From Lunatimonas lonarensis (lineage in GTDB: Bacteria > Bacteroidota > Bacteroidia > Cytophagales > Cyclobacteriaceae): a stretch of 64,000 bases of DNA. The translations under genes were made by a program, and so were the position numbers. The notes beneath the pieces are model-generated. The model was not told the origin of the DNA. It searched no databases and saw nothing but the letters and a program-made list of their open reading frames with translations. Of this stretch, positions 43,482 through 53,287 are shown in pieces; the stretch's first letter is position 1, and each line of letters opens with the position of its first letter. Location of the stretch: positions 1 to 64,000 of the forward strand of contig NZ_AQHR01000112.1 in the NCBI RefSeq assembly GCF_000390185.1, written 5' to 3'.

Positions 43482-46256
43482 ATGGCAGACTATAATTTTC
43501 GAGAGGTAGAACAGAAGTGGCAATCCTACTGGGAGGCCATCGGGCAATTTGAAGCACAGGTAGACTCTACCAAACCGAAGTTTTATTCGCTGGATATGTT
43601 CCCCTATCCGTCCGGAGCAGGACTGCACGTGGGCCACCCCTTGGGATATATCGCCTCAGATATCGTAACCCGTTATAAGCGTTTGAAGGGATTCAATGTG
43701 CTTCACCCCATGGGCTATGACTCCTTTGGGCTGCCTGCCGAACAGTACGCCATTCAAACCGGACAGCATCCCGCCATTACCACCGAGGAAAACATAAAAA
43801 GGTATACCGAACAGCTCAAGAGAATAGGCTTTGCATTTGACTGGAGCCGGGAAGTTCGTACCTCCGATCCCGCGTATTATCGCTGGACACAGTGGATTTT
43901 TATGCAGCTGTTTGAAAGTTATTACGACCTGGAAGCCGACCGGGCAATGCCTATACAGACCCTTACCGCTACTTTTGAAAAAGACGGGAATCGGGACGTA
44001 AAAGCCGTGTGCGATGAGGACGTGGACGTGTTTTCCGCCGAAGAATGGAAAGCATTTGACCAAACTAGGCAACAGCAGATCCTGTTGAAATACCGCCTCA
44101 CGTTTTTGGCGGAGACTACCGTAAACTGGTGTGCAGCCCTAGGCACTGTATTGTCCAACGACGAAGTCAAAGACGGCTTTTCAGAACGGGGCGGACATCC
44201 GGTAGAGCGAAAAAAAATGATGCAATGGAGCATGCGCATCACAGCTTATGCAGACCGCTTGCTTCGGGATCTCGAAAAAGTGGACTGGCCAGAACCTGTC
44301 AAAGAAATGCAGCGCAACTGGATCGGTAGGTCTACCGGTGCGGAAATGGTTTTTCAGGTAGAAGGGCACGACCTACAGATCAAGGTATTTACGACTCGAA
44401 TAGATACGATCTATGGGGTCACCTACTTAGCATTGGCTCCCGAACACGAGTATGTACCTGAGTTGACAACCGAAAGAGAGCGGGAAACCGTAGATGCCTA
44501 TGTCGCAACGGCGAAAAATCGTTCTGAACGGGATCGGATGAGTGATGTCAAGACGATTTCCGGCGCATTTACGGGGAGCTATGCGATTAATCCATTTAAC
44601 GGGGAACGGATTCAGATCTGGATTGCCGACTATGTACTCGCCGGGTACGGTACAGGGGCCGTGATGGCTGTACCGGCGCACGATGAACGAGACTATAACT
44701 TTGCGAGGCATTTCAACCTGGAAATCCGTCAGGTCATAGAGGGAAGTATGGAAAATGGCAGCTTCCCTGGAAAGGGCGGAACCATCATGAACTCAGGATT
44801 CTTGGACGGGCTGGAAATGCAGGATGCCATGGACAAAGCCATTGCTTTTTTAGAAAACAAAAAAATCGGCAAGGGGAAAATCCAATACAGAATGCGGGAT
44901 GCCATATTTACCCGTCAGAGATATTGGGGGGAACCGCTGCCGGTATACTTCAAAGATGGCCTGCCCTATCTTGTTTCCGAAAAAGATCTGCCCTTGATAC
45001 TTCCTGATGTAGACAAGTTTTTGCCTACGGAAGAAGGAGAACCTCCCTTAGGGAGAGCAAAGAATTGGACCTATCACGTTGATGGTGGGGACTACCCATT
45101 GGAGATGAGCACGATGCCCGGTTGGGCAGGATCCAGTTGGTATTTTTTCCGGTATATGGATCCCAAAAACGAGCATCAGTTTGTATCAAAAGAAGCCGAG
45201 AAGTATTGGGGTTCGGTAGATTTGTACATTGGTGGTGCAGAACATGCCACGGGGCACCTACTCTATTCACGGTTTTGGACCAAATTCCTTTTTGACAGGG
45301 GTTTTGTCAGTATCGAAGAGCCATTCAGCAAGATGATCAACCAAGGCATGATCCAAGGAAGATCCAATTTCGTCTTCAGAAAAAAAGGAACCAACACCTT
45401 CATTAGTGCCGGCCTGCGAGATGAACACGAGACCGTGCCAATGCACGTGGACGTAAACATCGTATACAATGATCAACTGGATCTGGAGGCCTTCAAAAAC
45501 TGGCGCCCTGACCTCGCCGATGCTTCCTTTGTCCTCGAGGACGGAAAATACTTCTGTACCGCAGAGGTGGAAAAAATGTCCAAATCAAAGTACAACGTGG
45601 TCAATCCTGACGACGTGATCGAGCGATATGGTGCTGACACGCTTCGCTTGTATGAAATGTTTTTGGGTCCTTTGGAGCAGTTTAAACCATGGAACACCAA
45701 CGGGATAGACGGAGTATTTAAATTCTTGCGAAAACTCTGGAAACTCTACGTCGATACCAGCGGAAACGTAGCCATTTCTGACGAAGCTCCCAGCAAAGAG
45801 GAACTCAAAGCCCTTCACAAAGCAATCAAAAAAGTGGAGGAAGACATTGATCGCTATTCGTTCAATACGTCCGTCTCTACCTTTATGATTTGTGTAAACG
45901 AATTATCTGCATTGAAATGCTCCAAAAGGGCTATATTGGAACCTTTGGCGGTGATTCTTTCTCCTTATGCACCACATATTGCAGAGGAGCTTTGGCAAAT
46001 GATGGGACACGAAAAGTCAATCATACATGCCAGTTACCCGGAAGCTAAGGAAGAGTACTTGGCGGAGGATACCCACGAGTACCCGGTGTCCATCAACGGC
46101 AAGATGAGGGTGAAAATCAACCTGCCTTTGGGGCTTGCCAAAGAGGAGATCGAAAAACAGGCCTTGGAAAGCGATGCTCTCCAGAAATGGCTGGAAGGGA
46201 AAGTTCCCAAAAAGGTCATCGTTGTCCCGGGCAAAATCGTCAATATCGTGCTCTAA
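43482..46256 (+). CDS. leuS: leucyl-tRNA synthetase
   Basis: Charges tRNA-Leu. The 924-residue class I synthetase has the HIGH signature as HVGH at 49-52, the editing domain with the family's [19 protein letters not shown] block and [15 protein letters not shown], the zinc/leucine-specific region, KMSKS at 698-702, and a C-terminal anticodon-binding domain. Length is typical of Bacteroidota LeuRS, which carry extra inserts in the catalytic core. The editing Asp in the AHDERD segment is present. It has its own -7 box; a hairpin follows the stop. Confidence 0.97.
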   Translation: MADYNFREVEQKWQSYWEAIGQFEAQVDSTKPKFYSLDMFPYPSGAGLHVGHPLGYIASDIVTRYKRLKGFNVLHPMGYDSFGLPAEQYAIQTGQHPAITTEENIKRYTEQLKRIGFAFDWSREVRTSDPAYYRWTQWIFMQLFESYYDLEADRAMPIQTLTATFEKDGNRDVKAVCDEDVDVFSAEEWKAFDQTRQQQILLKYRLTFLAETTVNWCAALGTVLSNDEVKDGFSERGGHPVERKKMMQWSMRITAYADRLLRDLEKVDWPEPVKEMQRNWIGRSTGAEMVFQVEGHDLQIKVFTTRIDTIYGVTYLALAPEHEYVPELTTERERETVDAYVATAKNRSERDRMSDVKTISGAFTGSYAINPFNGERIQIWIADYVLAGYGTGAVMAVPAHDERDYNFARHFNLEIRQVIEGSMENGSFPGKGGTIMNSGFLDGLEMQDAMDKAIAFLENKKIGKGKIQYRMRDAIFTRQRYWGEPLPVYFKDGLPYLVSEKDLPLILPDVDKFLPTEEGEPPLGRAKNWTYHVDGGDYPLEMSTMPGWAGSSWYFFRYMDPKNEHQFVSKEAEKYWGSVDLYIGGAEHATGHLLYSRFWTKFLFDRGFVSIEEPFSKMINQGMIQGRSNFVFRKKGTNTFISAGLRDEHETVPMHVDVNIVYNDQLDLEAFKNWRPDLADASFVLEDGKYFCTAEVEKMSKSKYNVVNPDDVIERYGADTLRLYEMFLGPLEQFKPWNTNGIDGVFKFLRKLWKLYVDTSGNVAISDEAPSKEELKALHKAIKKVEEDIDRYSFNTSVSTFMICVNELSALKCSKRAILEPLAVILSPYAPHIAEELWQMMGHEKSIIHASYPEAKEEYLAEDTHEYPVSINGKMRVKINLPLGLAKEEIEKQALESDALQKWLEGKVPKKVIVVPGKIVNIVL

Positions 46257-46260
46257 TCAC

Positions 46261-46290
46261 CGAAGGCTTGGACCGTGCGCCAAGCCTTCG
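46261..46290 (+). terminator. hairpin after leuS
   Basis: CGAAGGCTTGG and its complement form an 11-base-pair stem with an 8-base loop, 4 bases after the leuS stop. There is no T run (CTATTTACC), so it may be a weak terminator or an mRNA-stabilising hairpin before the small gene. Confidence 0.5.
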
Positions 46291-46303
46291 CTATTTACCA
46301 ACC

Positions 46304-46612
46304 ATGATAAATCGCTTATTTCTTACATTCGCTGCCATTGCAACCAACCTGGTACTTGCGTATGCCCATTTACGGGTCTATCTAGATACCCTCAGTGGCA
46401 ACGTGGAAACCCTTCCCCAGGGCATGGCGCATATTCAATCTTCAGAACAGGTACTTACACCTGGTTTGACCCTTTCCTTCGGCATTGCCTTTTTAGTGTT
46501 AACGGTTTTGGCCATTTTCTTTGCTTGGAAAGGCCATCGTAAATCCGTATTTCTAGCTCTGGTAACCTGTCTGCTATTGATTTGGATACGTCTTTGGACG
46601 GGTGCCGCCTAG
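46304..46612 (+). CDS. small membrane protein, unknown
   Basis: ATG 46304 gives 102 residues with a hydrophobic N-terminus (MINRLFLTFAAIATNLVLAYAHLRVYLD) and two more hydrophobic segments (about 52-70 and 78-97), so probably three membrane helices. The longer upstream frame runs into leuS and is rejected. I do not recognise the family. It is followed by a convergent T9SS cargo gene 3 bases away. Confidence 0.55.
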   Translation: MINRLFLTFAAIATNLVLAYAHLRVYLDTLSGNVETLPQGMAHIQSSEQVLTPGLTLSFGIAFLVLTVLAIFFAWKGHRKSVFLALVTCLLLIWIRLWTGAA

Positions 46613-46615
46613 TCC

Positions 46616-48226
46616 TCAATGGACCACTTTAAAGACCTCACGTTGACCTGCGTAGTACAACTCTACAAAAAACAACCCCTTTGGTAGCTTGCTCAAGGAA
46701 TCGCTGAGATCGACCCTGCCCAAGTTCCCTTCCCAAACCCAGACGGTACCAGAAGTTGGGGAAAACACCTTTACATGTATGAGGTGGTCCCCCGCGAAAC
46801 GGCTTCCGGTATACTGCAAAAGCAATGCATTGCCCACCACCGGGTTTGGAAACAACTTCCATGAGCCTGATTCCGTGGTTCGCGGAACCTGAACCATTCG
46901 AATCTCGCTGAACAGCGCATTTTTTTGGTCATTGACTCCCCTAACCACTATTCGGTAATAATACCTTCCCCCAACCCCATCGGTAAGATGGTCTACGAAA
47001 CGAAAAACATCAACGGTGCTGCCACCTGTTCCGCCCTTCACGGTTCCAATGTCTTCGAAGTGCTCTACCCCATCTTTGGATCGCTGAATGTAAAAAACAT
47101 ACTCCCGATTGGCATCCAACACCCGCCATCCCAGCTCTACACCTCCGACCGACTGATCGTATTTCCACCTGCTGAAATCAACGGATAAGGGCAAAGTTAC
47201 AAAGGCAGGCAGCTGAAACTCATATATAGAATGGCAGCCAAATTCATCCGTCACCGTAACGGTATATATTCCATCCTTCAGCCCATAGATTGCCGGTTCT
47301 TCTGAATGAAAATCATCCGGACCAGTCCAGGAGTAAGTAAAATCCCCACTGTTTTCAATCACAAATTCTATAGCTCCATCGGGTATTTCGTCATTTGTTG
47401 AATTAAATACCATCGTTTGCTCCGAAACAACCAAGGTTTCTGGGATATGAAGGTCAACCGTATAGGCATTGGTGGTACCGTTGGCATCTTGCAAAATCAA
47501 TTCCGCAGTACCTCTTTCCAAAAACTCGACCACCGGATTGGGTTGATTTGAAACAACAGTACGAGCGTTTGTAAATGTCCAATTGTAGGTGAATGGTTCC
47601 CTTCCCCCATTTGCAGTACTGGAAAAGCTAACCGTAGCGGCACCGTCAATAGGACAATCAAACCCATATTCAAACTGTACTGCAAGTGGAGCATCGACCA
47701 CGATGGCCGATTGAAACTGACACTGAGCGCTCGGGTAACTATTGCACGCATAAGATGTAGAACGATCCGCAGCCCCACTCGTTGTCCAGACCATCATTGG
47801 GTTTGAGAGGCTGACTACGACACCGCATGTCCAGACCAGAGGAAAACTGGCAAGCGTAATTAGTCTTGAGGTAGTACTTGCGGCAGGAATAACGCCGAAA
47901 AAGTAATTCAAGTAGGACGTCTCTTCCCCTATGGTCAAATCAGCAAAAATCCGGGAATTGCTAACGTCACTATTGGAACTGGTTCTGTACCTGAAGGTAA
48001 TGTACGTTACTTGTTCCACTCCTGGTTCACAGGTTAATAAGGAATTCGTAATGGGCGTTCCATTTATATCACTTAAAAATACCGCTTCAATGGTGTAATT
48101 ACTCGACGAACAGCTCTTATCACAAGTCCTAATATCAAGCAGGTGCGGCTGATTCTGGGAAAAAGCTTCCATACCGATCAGAGTTACCAGTGTTACAAAC
48201 AGCAATATTTTGGCTACACGACACAT
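46616..48226 (-). CDS. T9SS-secreted surface protein with SprB/PKD-like repeats
   Basis: A 536-residue exported protein (signal peptide about 1-23, MCRVAKILLFVTLVTLIGMEAFSQ). The middle has beta-sandwich segments of PKD or SprB type (FTYNWTFTNARTVVSNQPNPVVEF; FTYSWTGPDDFHSEEPAIYGLKDGIYTVTVTDEFGC), which suggest adhesion or binding. The last 85 residues form a T9SS type A sorting domain with WKLFPNPV, then the end strand FFVELYYAGQREVFKVVH. Type IX secretion cuts this part and fixes the protein to the surface. It stands alone, with a good promoter at 48288-48317. The cargo's ligand is unknown. Confidence 0.85.
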   Translation of the reverse strand: MCRVAKILLFVTLVTLIGMEAFSQNQPHLLDIRTCDKSCSSSNYTIEAVFLSDINGTPITNSLLTCEPGVEQVTYITFRYRTSSNSDVSNSRIFADLTIGEETSYLNYFFGVIPAASTTSRLITLASFPLVWTCGVVVSLSNPMMVWTTSGAADRSTSYACNSYPSAQCQFQSAIVVDAPLAVQFEYGFDCPIDGAATVSFSSTANGGREPFTYNWTFTNARTVVSNQPNPVVEFLERGTAELILQDANGTTNAYTVDLHIPETLVVSEQTMVFNSTNDEIPDGAIEFVIENSGDFTYSWTGPDDFHSEEPAIYGLKDGIYTVTVTDEFGCHSIYEFQLPAFVTLPLSVDFSRWKYDQSVGGVELGWRVLDANREYVFYIQRSKDGVEHFEDIGTVKGGTGGSTVDVFRFVDHLTDGVGGRYYYRIVVRGVNDQKNALFSEIRMVQVPRTTESGSWKLFPNPVVGNALLLQYTGSRFAGDHLIHVKVFSPTSGTVWVWEGNLGRVDLSDSLSKLPKGLFFVELYYAGQREVFKVVH

Positions 48227-48287
48227 TTTTATCGGAATAAAATTATTTACAATAATAAAATATTTGTTTTTTAACCCGATTTATACC

Positions 48288-48317
48288 AAATATAAAAATA
48301 TAATTCCGTTTTCCAAA
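48288..48317 (-). promoter_or_regulatory. promoter of the T9SS cargo gene
   Basis: On the minus strand TTTG (48317-48314), an 18-base spacer and TATATTTG (48295-48288) match the Bacteroidota -33/-7 pattern. The predicted leader is about 55 bases. The surrounding 237-base gap (48227-48463) is AT-rich and holds no gene, only this promoter and that of the FKBP gene. Confidence 0.65.
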
Positions 48318-48431
48318 ATAGTTACTAAAGAAAGTAAACCTATAAAAGGCTCGTAAACTTCGTCATCAAAGGAGCGGACAAGATTCACTGGCCACCCTGT
48401 TCTGCCATTTTTATTCTATACCAAATCCCAT

Positions 48432-48439
48432 TACCTTTG
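48432..48439 (+). promoter_or_regulatory. -7 promoter box of the FKBP gene
   Basis: TACCTTTG, an exact match, with a T run 19 bases upstream (48408-48412) in the -33 place. It excludes an earlier in-frame start at 48437 and supports the ATG at 48464. Confidence 0.55.
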
Positions 48440-48463
48440 AGGTTTCAAAGCCAATTGGTATTT

Positions 48464-48967
48464 ATGGAGATCTCAGAAAATACGGTGGTAGGACTGACCT
48501 ACGAACTGAAAGTCACCAATAACGAAGAGGATTCTATCCCGTTTTCCGTAGAAGTGCGGGACGAAGAAGACCCCTTTTATTTTGTATTCGGAAATAGCGG
48601 ATTACCGGAAAAATTTGAACGACTGCTGGAAAACAAAGTAGCAGGAAATACCTTCAACTTTACCCTTAGCATCGAAGAAGCCTATGGCCATGCAGATGAG
48701 GAGTTAATCCTCACAGTTCCGAAGAAACAGTTCACGGGAGAAAAAGGCTTCGAGCCGGAAATGCTTGAAGAAGGGAATTTTCTGCCGTTGATTGATGAAG
48801 ACGGCTACCCCATGCAGGCAAAGGTAATCAAAGACCTTGGAGAAGAACTTCTACTGGATTTTAACCATCCCCTGGTAGGCATGAACCTCCACTTTGATGG
48901 AGAAGTCTACAAAGTCAGGAAGGCTACCAAAGAAGAAACGGAAAAAGGCTACATAGAGGTAAATTGA
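48464..48967 (+). CDS. FKBP-type peptidyl-prolyl isomerase, SlyD-like
   Basis: A 167-residue cytoplasmic isomerase/chaperone. It has the SlyD order: VVGLTYELKV, a short FKBP strand (PFYFVFGNSGLPEKFERLLENKVAG), the insert-in-flap domain (FTLSIEEAYGHADEELILTVPKKQF ... NFLPLIDEDGYPMQAKVI) and LLLDFNHPLVGMNLHFDGEV. No His-rich metal-binding tail is present, unlike E. coli SlyD. The start is set by the -7 box. It is convergent with the ABC ATPase gene, 5 bases away. Confidence 0.9.
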   Translation: MEISENTVVGLTYELKVTNNEEDSIPFSVEVRDEEDPFYFVFGNSGLPEKFERLLENKVAGNTFNFTLSIEEAYGHADEELILTVPKKQFTGEKGFEPEMLEEGNFLPLIDEDGYPMQAKVIKDLGEELLLDFNHPLVGMNLHFDGEVYKVRKATKEETEKGYIEVN

Positions 48968-48972
48968 ACTTC

Positions 48973-49938
48973 TTAATCGGGCAATCTCAAGACGGCCCGT
49001 TGATCAATTTGAAGCGATACAGATCGATTTGCCTGAATGCTTCTTGATGTGTCTGGTACGCTCCAGACGATATCCGTTCCAGCTATTGCCACCGTTAATA
49101 GGTTGTACTCTGGAAGGAAGCGTACCTGTTTAACGTATCCTGTTATTCCTCCTTCTGTAGGCAGCACCTGAATGGAAGAAGGTCTAACATACCGATTGGG
49201 GGAATCGGGAAGGGGGTTCAGTGAACTAAAAAGCTCCGCCACCTGCCGATTCACCGGGCTATGAAAAAGCCCCTCGGCACTACCGCGCTGTATAATTTTT
49301 CCATGATGTAGCACTGCCAGCGAAGAGGTAAGCATCAGGGCATCTGAAAGATCGTGGGTAACCCAAATACCGGTAACCTCAAGTTGGCGCAAAGCTTCCT
49401 GGATTTCCTCCAACAATAGTCGCTTCTGAGGCGGATCCAAATGGCTAAACGGTTCGTCAAACAGAAGTACGTCCGGTTCCAGGCTAAGTGCTCTCGCAAT
49501 GGCCACTTTCTGTTGCTGCCCCCCTGAAAGCTCTCTAGGTAACCGATTCTTTAGCTCTGCCAACCCAAAAAGGGCTAGCAGATGATCGGCTCGTTCCGTA
49601 GCATAGGCTCGATCGTAGAGAAGGAGCGGACGCTTGATGTTTTCTTCGACCGTTGAGTGCGGATACAACTTGAACTGTTGATGTACCAATTGGATTTGGT
49701 CGTAGCCTGCCACTAGCTTTTGTGCGGGGCTAAGCACCTTTAGACTGCCCAATGTAACCTCCCCTTGATCTTGGGTTTCCAGCCCTGCGGCTATGCGCAA
49801 CAAGGTACTCTTTCCGGATCCGCTTTCACCGATTAGCCCCAACAACTCCCCCTTACCGAGGCTCAAGGTAACATCATCCAATACCGGAGTGTGATCCTTA
49901 TACCTTTTTTGGATGTTCTGAAGGTTGAAAAAACTCAT
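48973..49938 (-). CDS. ABC transporter ATP-binding protein, orphan
   Basis: A 321-residue ATPase with Walker A GESGSGKST (37-45), Q-loop near 87, signature LSGGQ (137-141), Walker B LLFDE (D161/E162) and an H-loop (VTHDLSDA). After the ATPase core is a C-terminal part of 80-90 residues (YVRPSSIQVLPTEGGITGYVKQVRFLP) of the TOBE type found in importer ATPases of the polyamine, sulfate or iron family. No permease or binding protein is nearby, so its partner must be elsewhere. It is the last gene of the SDR-ispG operon and overlaps the YjbR gene by 4 bases. Confidence 0.87.
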   Translation of the reverse strand: MSFFNLQNIQKRYKDHTPVLDDVTLSLGKGELLGLIGESGSGKSTLLRIAAGLETQDQGEVTLGSLKVLSPAQKLVAGYDQIQLVHQQFKLYPHSTVEENIKRPLLLYDRAYATERADHLLALFGLAELKNRLPRELSGGQQQKVAIARALSLEPDVLLFDEPFSHLDPPQKRLLLEEIQEALRQLEVTGIWVTHDLSDALMLTSSLAVLHHGKIIQRGSAEGLFHSPVNRQVAELFSSLNPLPDSPNRYVRPSSIQVLPTEGGITGYVKQVRFLPEYNLLTVAIAGTDIVWSVPDTSRSIQANRSVSLQIDQRAVLRLPD

Positions 49939-50285
49939 GGGAGAAGGGACGCTTGCACCTTCTTGGGCAATGAATCGAATACGAGGCTATAGGAGTGGTC
50001 TACCCACGCCAATATGTCCGGATCTTTTACCGATCCGTCGAAGGGAACGGTGTTCCAATGTTTCTTATTCATATGATAACCAGGCGTGACTGTTGGATTT
50101 TCAGCCCTGATTTCCTCAGCCAATTCAGGCAAGCATTTTAAATTCACACTTTCAAATTTTTCGATATCGATAATGGCAAAGATTTTTCCCCCAACCCTAA
50201 AACAAAGCGTATCCTCGTCAAAGGGAGTGTCCTCGGTAGCCCCCGGCTTTGCCAGACAGTACGATCGAAAGAATTGTATATCCAT
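49935..50285 (-). CDS. MmcQ/YjbR family protein
   Basis: ATG 50285 gives 116 residues (a TTG at 50291 would add 2). The double-wing DNA-binding-like fold is recognisable: FRSYCLAKPGATEDTPFDEDTLCFRVGGKIFAIIDI, then GYHMNKKHWNTV and LAWVDHSYSLVFDSLPKK. The family has no firm function; DNA binding has been proposed for it. It lies between the DUF6728-like gene (12-base gap) and the ABC ATPase. Confidence 0.88.
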   Translation of the reverse strand: MDIQFFRSYCLAKPGATEDTPFDEDTLCFRVGGKIFAIIDIEKFESVNLKCLPELAEEIRAENPTVTPGYHMNKKHWNTVPFDGSVKDPDILAWVDHSYSLVFDSLPKKVQASLLP

Positions 50286-50297
50286 GGCCAAGACCCT

Positions 50298-50489
50298 CTA
50301 GGCTATCCGCTTCACGATCCATACGATCAGTGCGGCCAAGAACATCAATATGGAAATCTTGTTGATGCCGTGCATCATCCGAAGGTTGAAGTTTGGTTTG
50401 GTGTCGGGATCCGGTTTACGGAATACACGAAAAAAATAGTTGCCCACTTCACCTAACTGAAAAAACTCCTTTATTCGCTTGGTTGACAT
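50298..50489 (-). CDS. small DUF6728-like membrane protein
   Basis: 63 residues with a charged N-terminal half (IKEFFQLGEVGNYFFRVFRKPDP) and one C-terminal membrane helix (KISILMFLAALIVWIVKR). The block NFNLRMMHGINKISI is the mark of the DUF6728 family as I recall it. It is unusually small for such a conserved protein and its role is unknown. It lies between ispG and the YjbR gene in the operon. Confidence 0.75.
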   Translation of the reverse strand: MSTKRIKEFFQLGEVGNYFFRVFRKPDPDTKPNFNLRMMHGINKISILMFLAALIVWIVKRIA

Positions 50490-50512
50490 ATCGATTAAAT
50501 GTTTGGTACAAA

Positions 50513-52504
50513 TCAGGATTCTACAGGTTCAGGCTCGATCCATTGCCCATCTTTCCGGATGATTTCAATGAGCTCGTCTACGGCCCGTTCGGATGGGACG
50601 GATCGTTTCACGACTTCCTTCCCTTTATACAGGGTGATCTTCCCTTTTCCGGATCCCACATATCCATAGTCGGCATCGGCCATTTCTCCCGGGCCGTTTA
50701 CGATACAGCCCATAATACCGATCTTTACACCTTTGAGGTGATCCGTTCGCTTACGTATCATCGCCGTGGTTTCCTGCAAATCAAACAGGGTACGTCCGCA
50801 GGATGGGCAACTGATGTATTCTGTTTTTGACATCCGGGTTCGCGCAGCCTGCAACACACCAAAACTTATGGCATTATGGGATTTAACCTGTGCTAAGCAG
50901 TACTCACGGGCTTGCTTATCCAAGTGGCTTCCCAGCCCCATTAGAATACCGTCACCCAAGCCATCAATCAAGAGACCTCCTACGTCCGTCGCTGGGAAAA
51001 GCATCAGTTCATCCTCCTCCAAGTGTCCATACGTTACCGATACCACCACGGGAAGGTCAATGTTGGCCTGAATCAGACTCACGAAGCCCTTTCGCAAGGC
51101 AGCCATCTGATGCCGGTTTTCGGTGCTAAGTATCAATACGACATCTCTACGTCCCTTCAACATCGGTATTGCCTTAACTACTTCATTATCTTTCAACAAC
51201 AAAAAATTCAGCGAATCGTGCCACATAGATGCCTGCGAAAAATCAGCCAGCGTGAAGGCCGGGAATTTGTTGATCTTATCAGGTTGGTGCAGCCACGTTT
51301 CAATGGACTGAATTTCCTTTAGCCCATTTGGCAACATAAAGGGGATTGGATTGCATCCGGTGAATACATAATCGGCGCCTTGGTCGTTCATCTTCCACTT
51401 ATCAAGCTCAGGCAGGTAGAAGTGCCCCACGTGCTTTAGCTCCTTTTCCGTGATATTCTCTAAGCCTGAAAGATCGGTAATTACCCGAGGCACATTGCTC
51501 CCTCCAAAATTGGCCACTTCAATGGTTTCCCTTCTGCTGTAAGCAAAGGGGTCCAACGGGTAGTCCAAGATTGGCTCAATGGGTTCATGGGAGCTCCTGT
51601 TCTCGTACCGTGCAATCAGCTTCTTAACAACCGGTGCTTCGAACTCTGGGTCTTCTGTGAGGGACACCCGAACGGTGTCTCCCAGACCATCCTCTAGTAG
51701 GGTTCCAATTCCGACTGCCGATTTGATCCGTCCGTCCTCTGCCTCTCCTGCTTCCGTTACACCCAAGTGCAATGGATAGGGTTTAAATCCCCCTTCATCC
51801 AACTTTTGAACCAGCAAGCGATATGCCTGCACCATGACTTGTGTGTTGGAGGACTTCATGGAGATTACGATATCGTGGTAATTTTCATCCTCGCAAATCC
51901 GAAGAAACTCCAGTGCTGATTCCACCATTCCGATAGGTGTATCACCATATCTACTCATGATTCGGTCAGACAAAGAACCATGATTGGTTCCTATCCGCAT
52001 GGCCGTCCCGTTCTCCTTACAGATCTTCACCAACGGAAGAAATCGCTCCCGAATTCGCTCCAGCTCTGCTTGGTAGGAAGCGTCTGTATATTCTATTACC
52101 TCAAACTTCTTTTTATCGGCATAATTTCCAGGATTGATACGGACTTTCTCAACGATGCCCGCAGCGACTTCCGCAGCATTGGGGGTGAAATGGATATCCG
52201 CCACCAAGGGGGTAGAATAGCCTCTTTTACGCAATCCCTCCTTAATGGCTCGTAGGTTTTCGGCTTCCTTTATACTCGGAGCTGTAATACGCACAAGTTG
52301 ACAGCCGCTTTCTATCATACGTATCGACTGATCCACGGAGCCTTGGGTGTCCATCGTATCCACCGTCGTCATGGATTGCACCACGATCGGATGGTCTCCT
52401 CCTACCCACACATCACCAATGCGGACAGGAATGGTTTTCCGTCTTGAGTAGGTGGTTAGGCTATTGCAATAGTTGATTTTTTCCTTGAGTGCTTTGATTT
52501 CCAT
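50513..52504 (-). CDS. ispG: 4-hydroxy-3-methylbut-2-enyl-diphosphate synthase (long, insert-containing type)
   Basis: Reduces MEcPP to HMBPP in the MEP isoprenoid pathway using a [4Fe-4S] cluster. The 663-residue form is the long type, as in plants and chlamydiae, with an extra domain between the TIM barrel (VVQSMTTVDTMDTQGSVDQ, INPGNYADKK, NHGSLSDRI) and the reductase domain. Cluster ligands C566 and C569 (CPSCGRT), C600 (MGCIVNGPGE) and E607 are all present. ATG 52504 is used rather than TTG 52510. It follows the SDR gene with a gap of 2 bases and precedes the DUF6728-like gene. Confidence 0.95.
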   Translation of the reverse strand: MEIKALKEKINYCNSLTTYSRRKTIPVRIGDVWVGGDHPIVVQSMTTVDTMDTQGSVDQSIRMIESGCQLVRITAPSIKEAENLRAIKEGLRKRGYSTPLVADIHFTPNAAEVAAGIVEKVRINPGNYADKKKFEVIEYTDASYQAELERIRERFLPLVKICKENGTAMRIGTNHGSLSDRIMSRYGDTPIGMVESALEFLRICEDENYHDIVISMKSSNTQVMVQAYRLLVQKLDEGGFKPYPLHLGVTEAGEAEDGRIKSAVGIGTLLEDGLGDTVRVSLTEDPEFEAPVVKKLIARYENRSSHEPIEPILDYPLDPFAYSRRETIEVANFGGSNVPRVITDLSGLENITEKELKHVGHFYLPELDKWKMNDQGADYVFTGCNPIPFMLPNGLKEIQSIETWLHQPDKINKFPAFTLADFSQASMWHDSLNFLLLKDNEVVKAIPMLKGRRDVVLILSTENRHQMAALRKGFVSLIQANIDLPVVVSVTYGHLEEDELMLFPATDVGGLLIDGLGDGILMGLGSHLDKQAREYCLAQVKSHNAISFGVLQAARTRMSKTEYISCPSCGRTLFDLQETTAMIRKRTDHLKGVKIGIMGCIVNGPGEMADADYGYVGSGKGKITLYKGKEVVKRSVPSERAVDELIEIIRKDGQWIEPEPVES

Positions 52505-52506
52505 AG

Positions 52507-53211
52507 TCAAATATCTCCCAACTGGGGACGGATTACAATTTCTTCAACAACAGACTGGGGCGAAAGGTTATAAGCTCCCCAAACGGCATCGGCCACATCG
52601 GACGCCTTCATGAATCGGTCGGGCGGTAGGTCAACCCCTTCCCAGCTCGCGGTAAGGGTAGCTCCGGGCAAAACGGAGGTCACCCGGATACCGTAAGGCA
52701 TTAGCTCTTGGCGCAGGCATTTGGTGAAACCCAACATCGCCCATTTCGACACCGCGTAACTCCCTCCATTTGGATAGGCTGTCAACCCGGCGATCGAGCC
52801 GATCGAAAATATATGTCCAGATTTTCGGTGGATAAAGTCAGGGGTAAAAGCCCGTGTAATGTAATAGGCAGAAAAGAGGTTCGTTTGCAAGGTCGTCTCA
52901 AAATTTCCTTCCGGCTCGTTATGCAGAGCGCCTGGCAAGAAAATTCCTGTATTGTTCACCACCACATCAGGAATCACCAAATCTTTTACCTCTTCGGCAA
53001 ATCGCACCGCGTCGGATTTCAACGAAAGGTCAGCCTGCCGGGCTAAGACCCTTATTGTTGGAAACACTTCATTCAGCTCCTTAGTGAGCTGCTCCAGCTG
53101 ATCAGCCTTTCTTGCACAGGTATAAACGTCAAAGCCCTCGGCAGCAAAACGAAACAAAATGGCCTTTCCGATGCCCTTCGTTCCGCCTGTAACCAATATA
53201 CTTTTTGCCAT
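52507..53211 (-). CDS. SDR family oxidoreductase (3-ketoacyl-ACP reductase-like)
   Basis: ATG 53211 gives 234 residues starting MAKSILVTGGTKGIGK. The cofactor loop TGGTKGIG, the NNTGI strand, Ser in SIGSIAG and the active YxxxK (SYAVSKWAML) are all present, so unlike the SDR at 31982 it should be an active reductase. The PLPPDRFM end segment and IVIRPQLGDI tail are typical of short SDRs. The substrate is unknown. It leads the operon with ispG, and a -7 box at 53256-53263 lies upstream. Confidence 0.87.
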   Translation of the reverse strand: MAKSILVTGGTKGIGKAILFRFAAEGFDVYTCARKADQLEQLTKELNEVFPTIRVLARQADLSLKSDAVRFAEEVKDLVIPDVVVNNTGIFLPGALHNEPEGNFETTLQTNLFSAYYITRAFTPDFIHRKSGHIFSIGSIAGLTAYPNGGSYAVSKWAMLGFTKCLRQELMPYGIRVTSVLPGATLTASWEGVDLPPDRFMKASDVADAVWGAYNLSPQSVVEEIVIRPQLGDI

Positions 53212-53255
53212 TTGTTTGTAGTTCAATTATTAGTATGACAACTAATTATAAAAAA

Positions 53256-53263
53256 CAAAGTTA
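53256..53263 (-). promoter_or_regulatory. -7 promoter box of the SDR-ispG operon
   Basis: CAAAGTTA gives TAACTTTG on the minus strand, an exact match, about 45 bases before the SDR ATG (predicted leader about 38). It lies in the 76-base gap after the large outer membrane protein gene. Confidence 0.5.
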
Positions 53264-53287
53264 CAGGATTTATTGGTTTATTTCGCA

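Noticed and set aside
46187-46303. Upstream extension of the small membrane protein into leuS
   Set aside because: The added residues overlap leuS and show no membrane or signal logic; ATG 46304 is clean.
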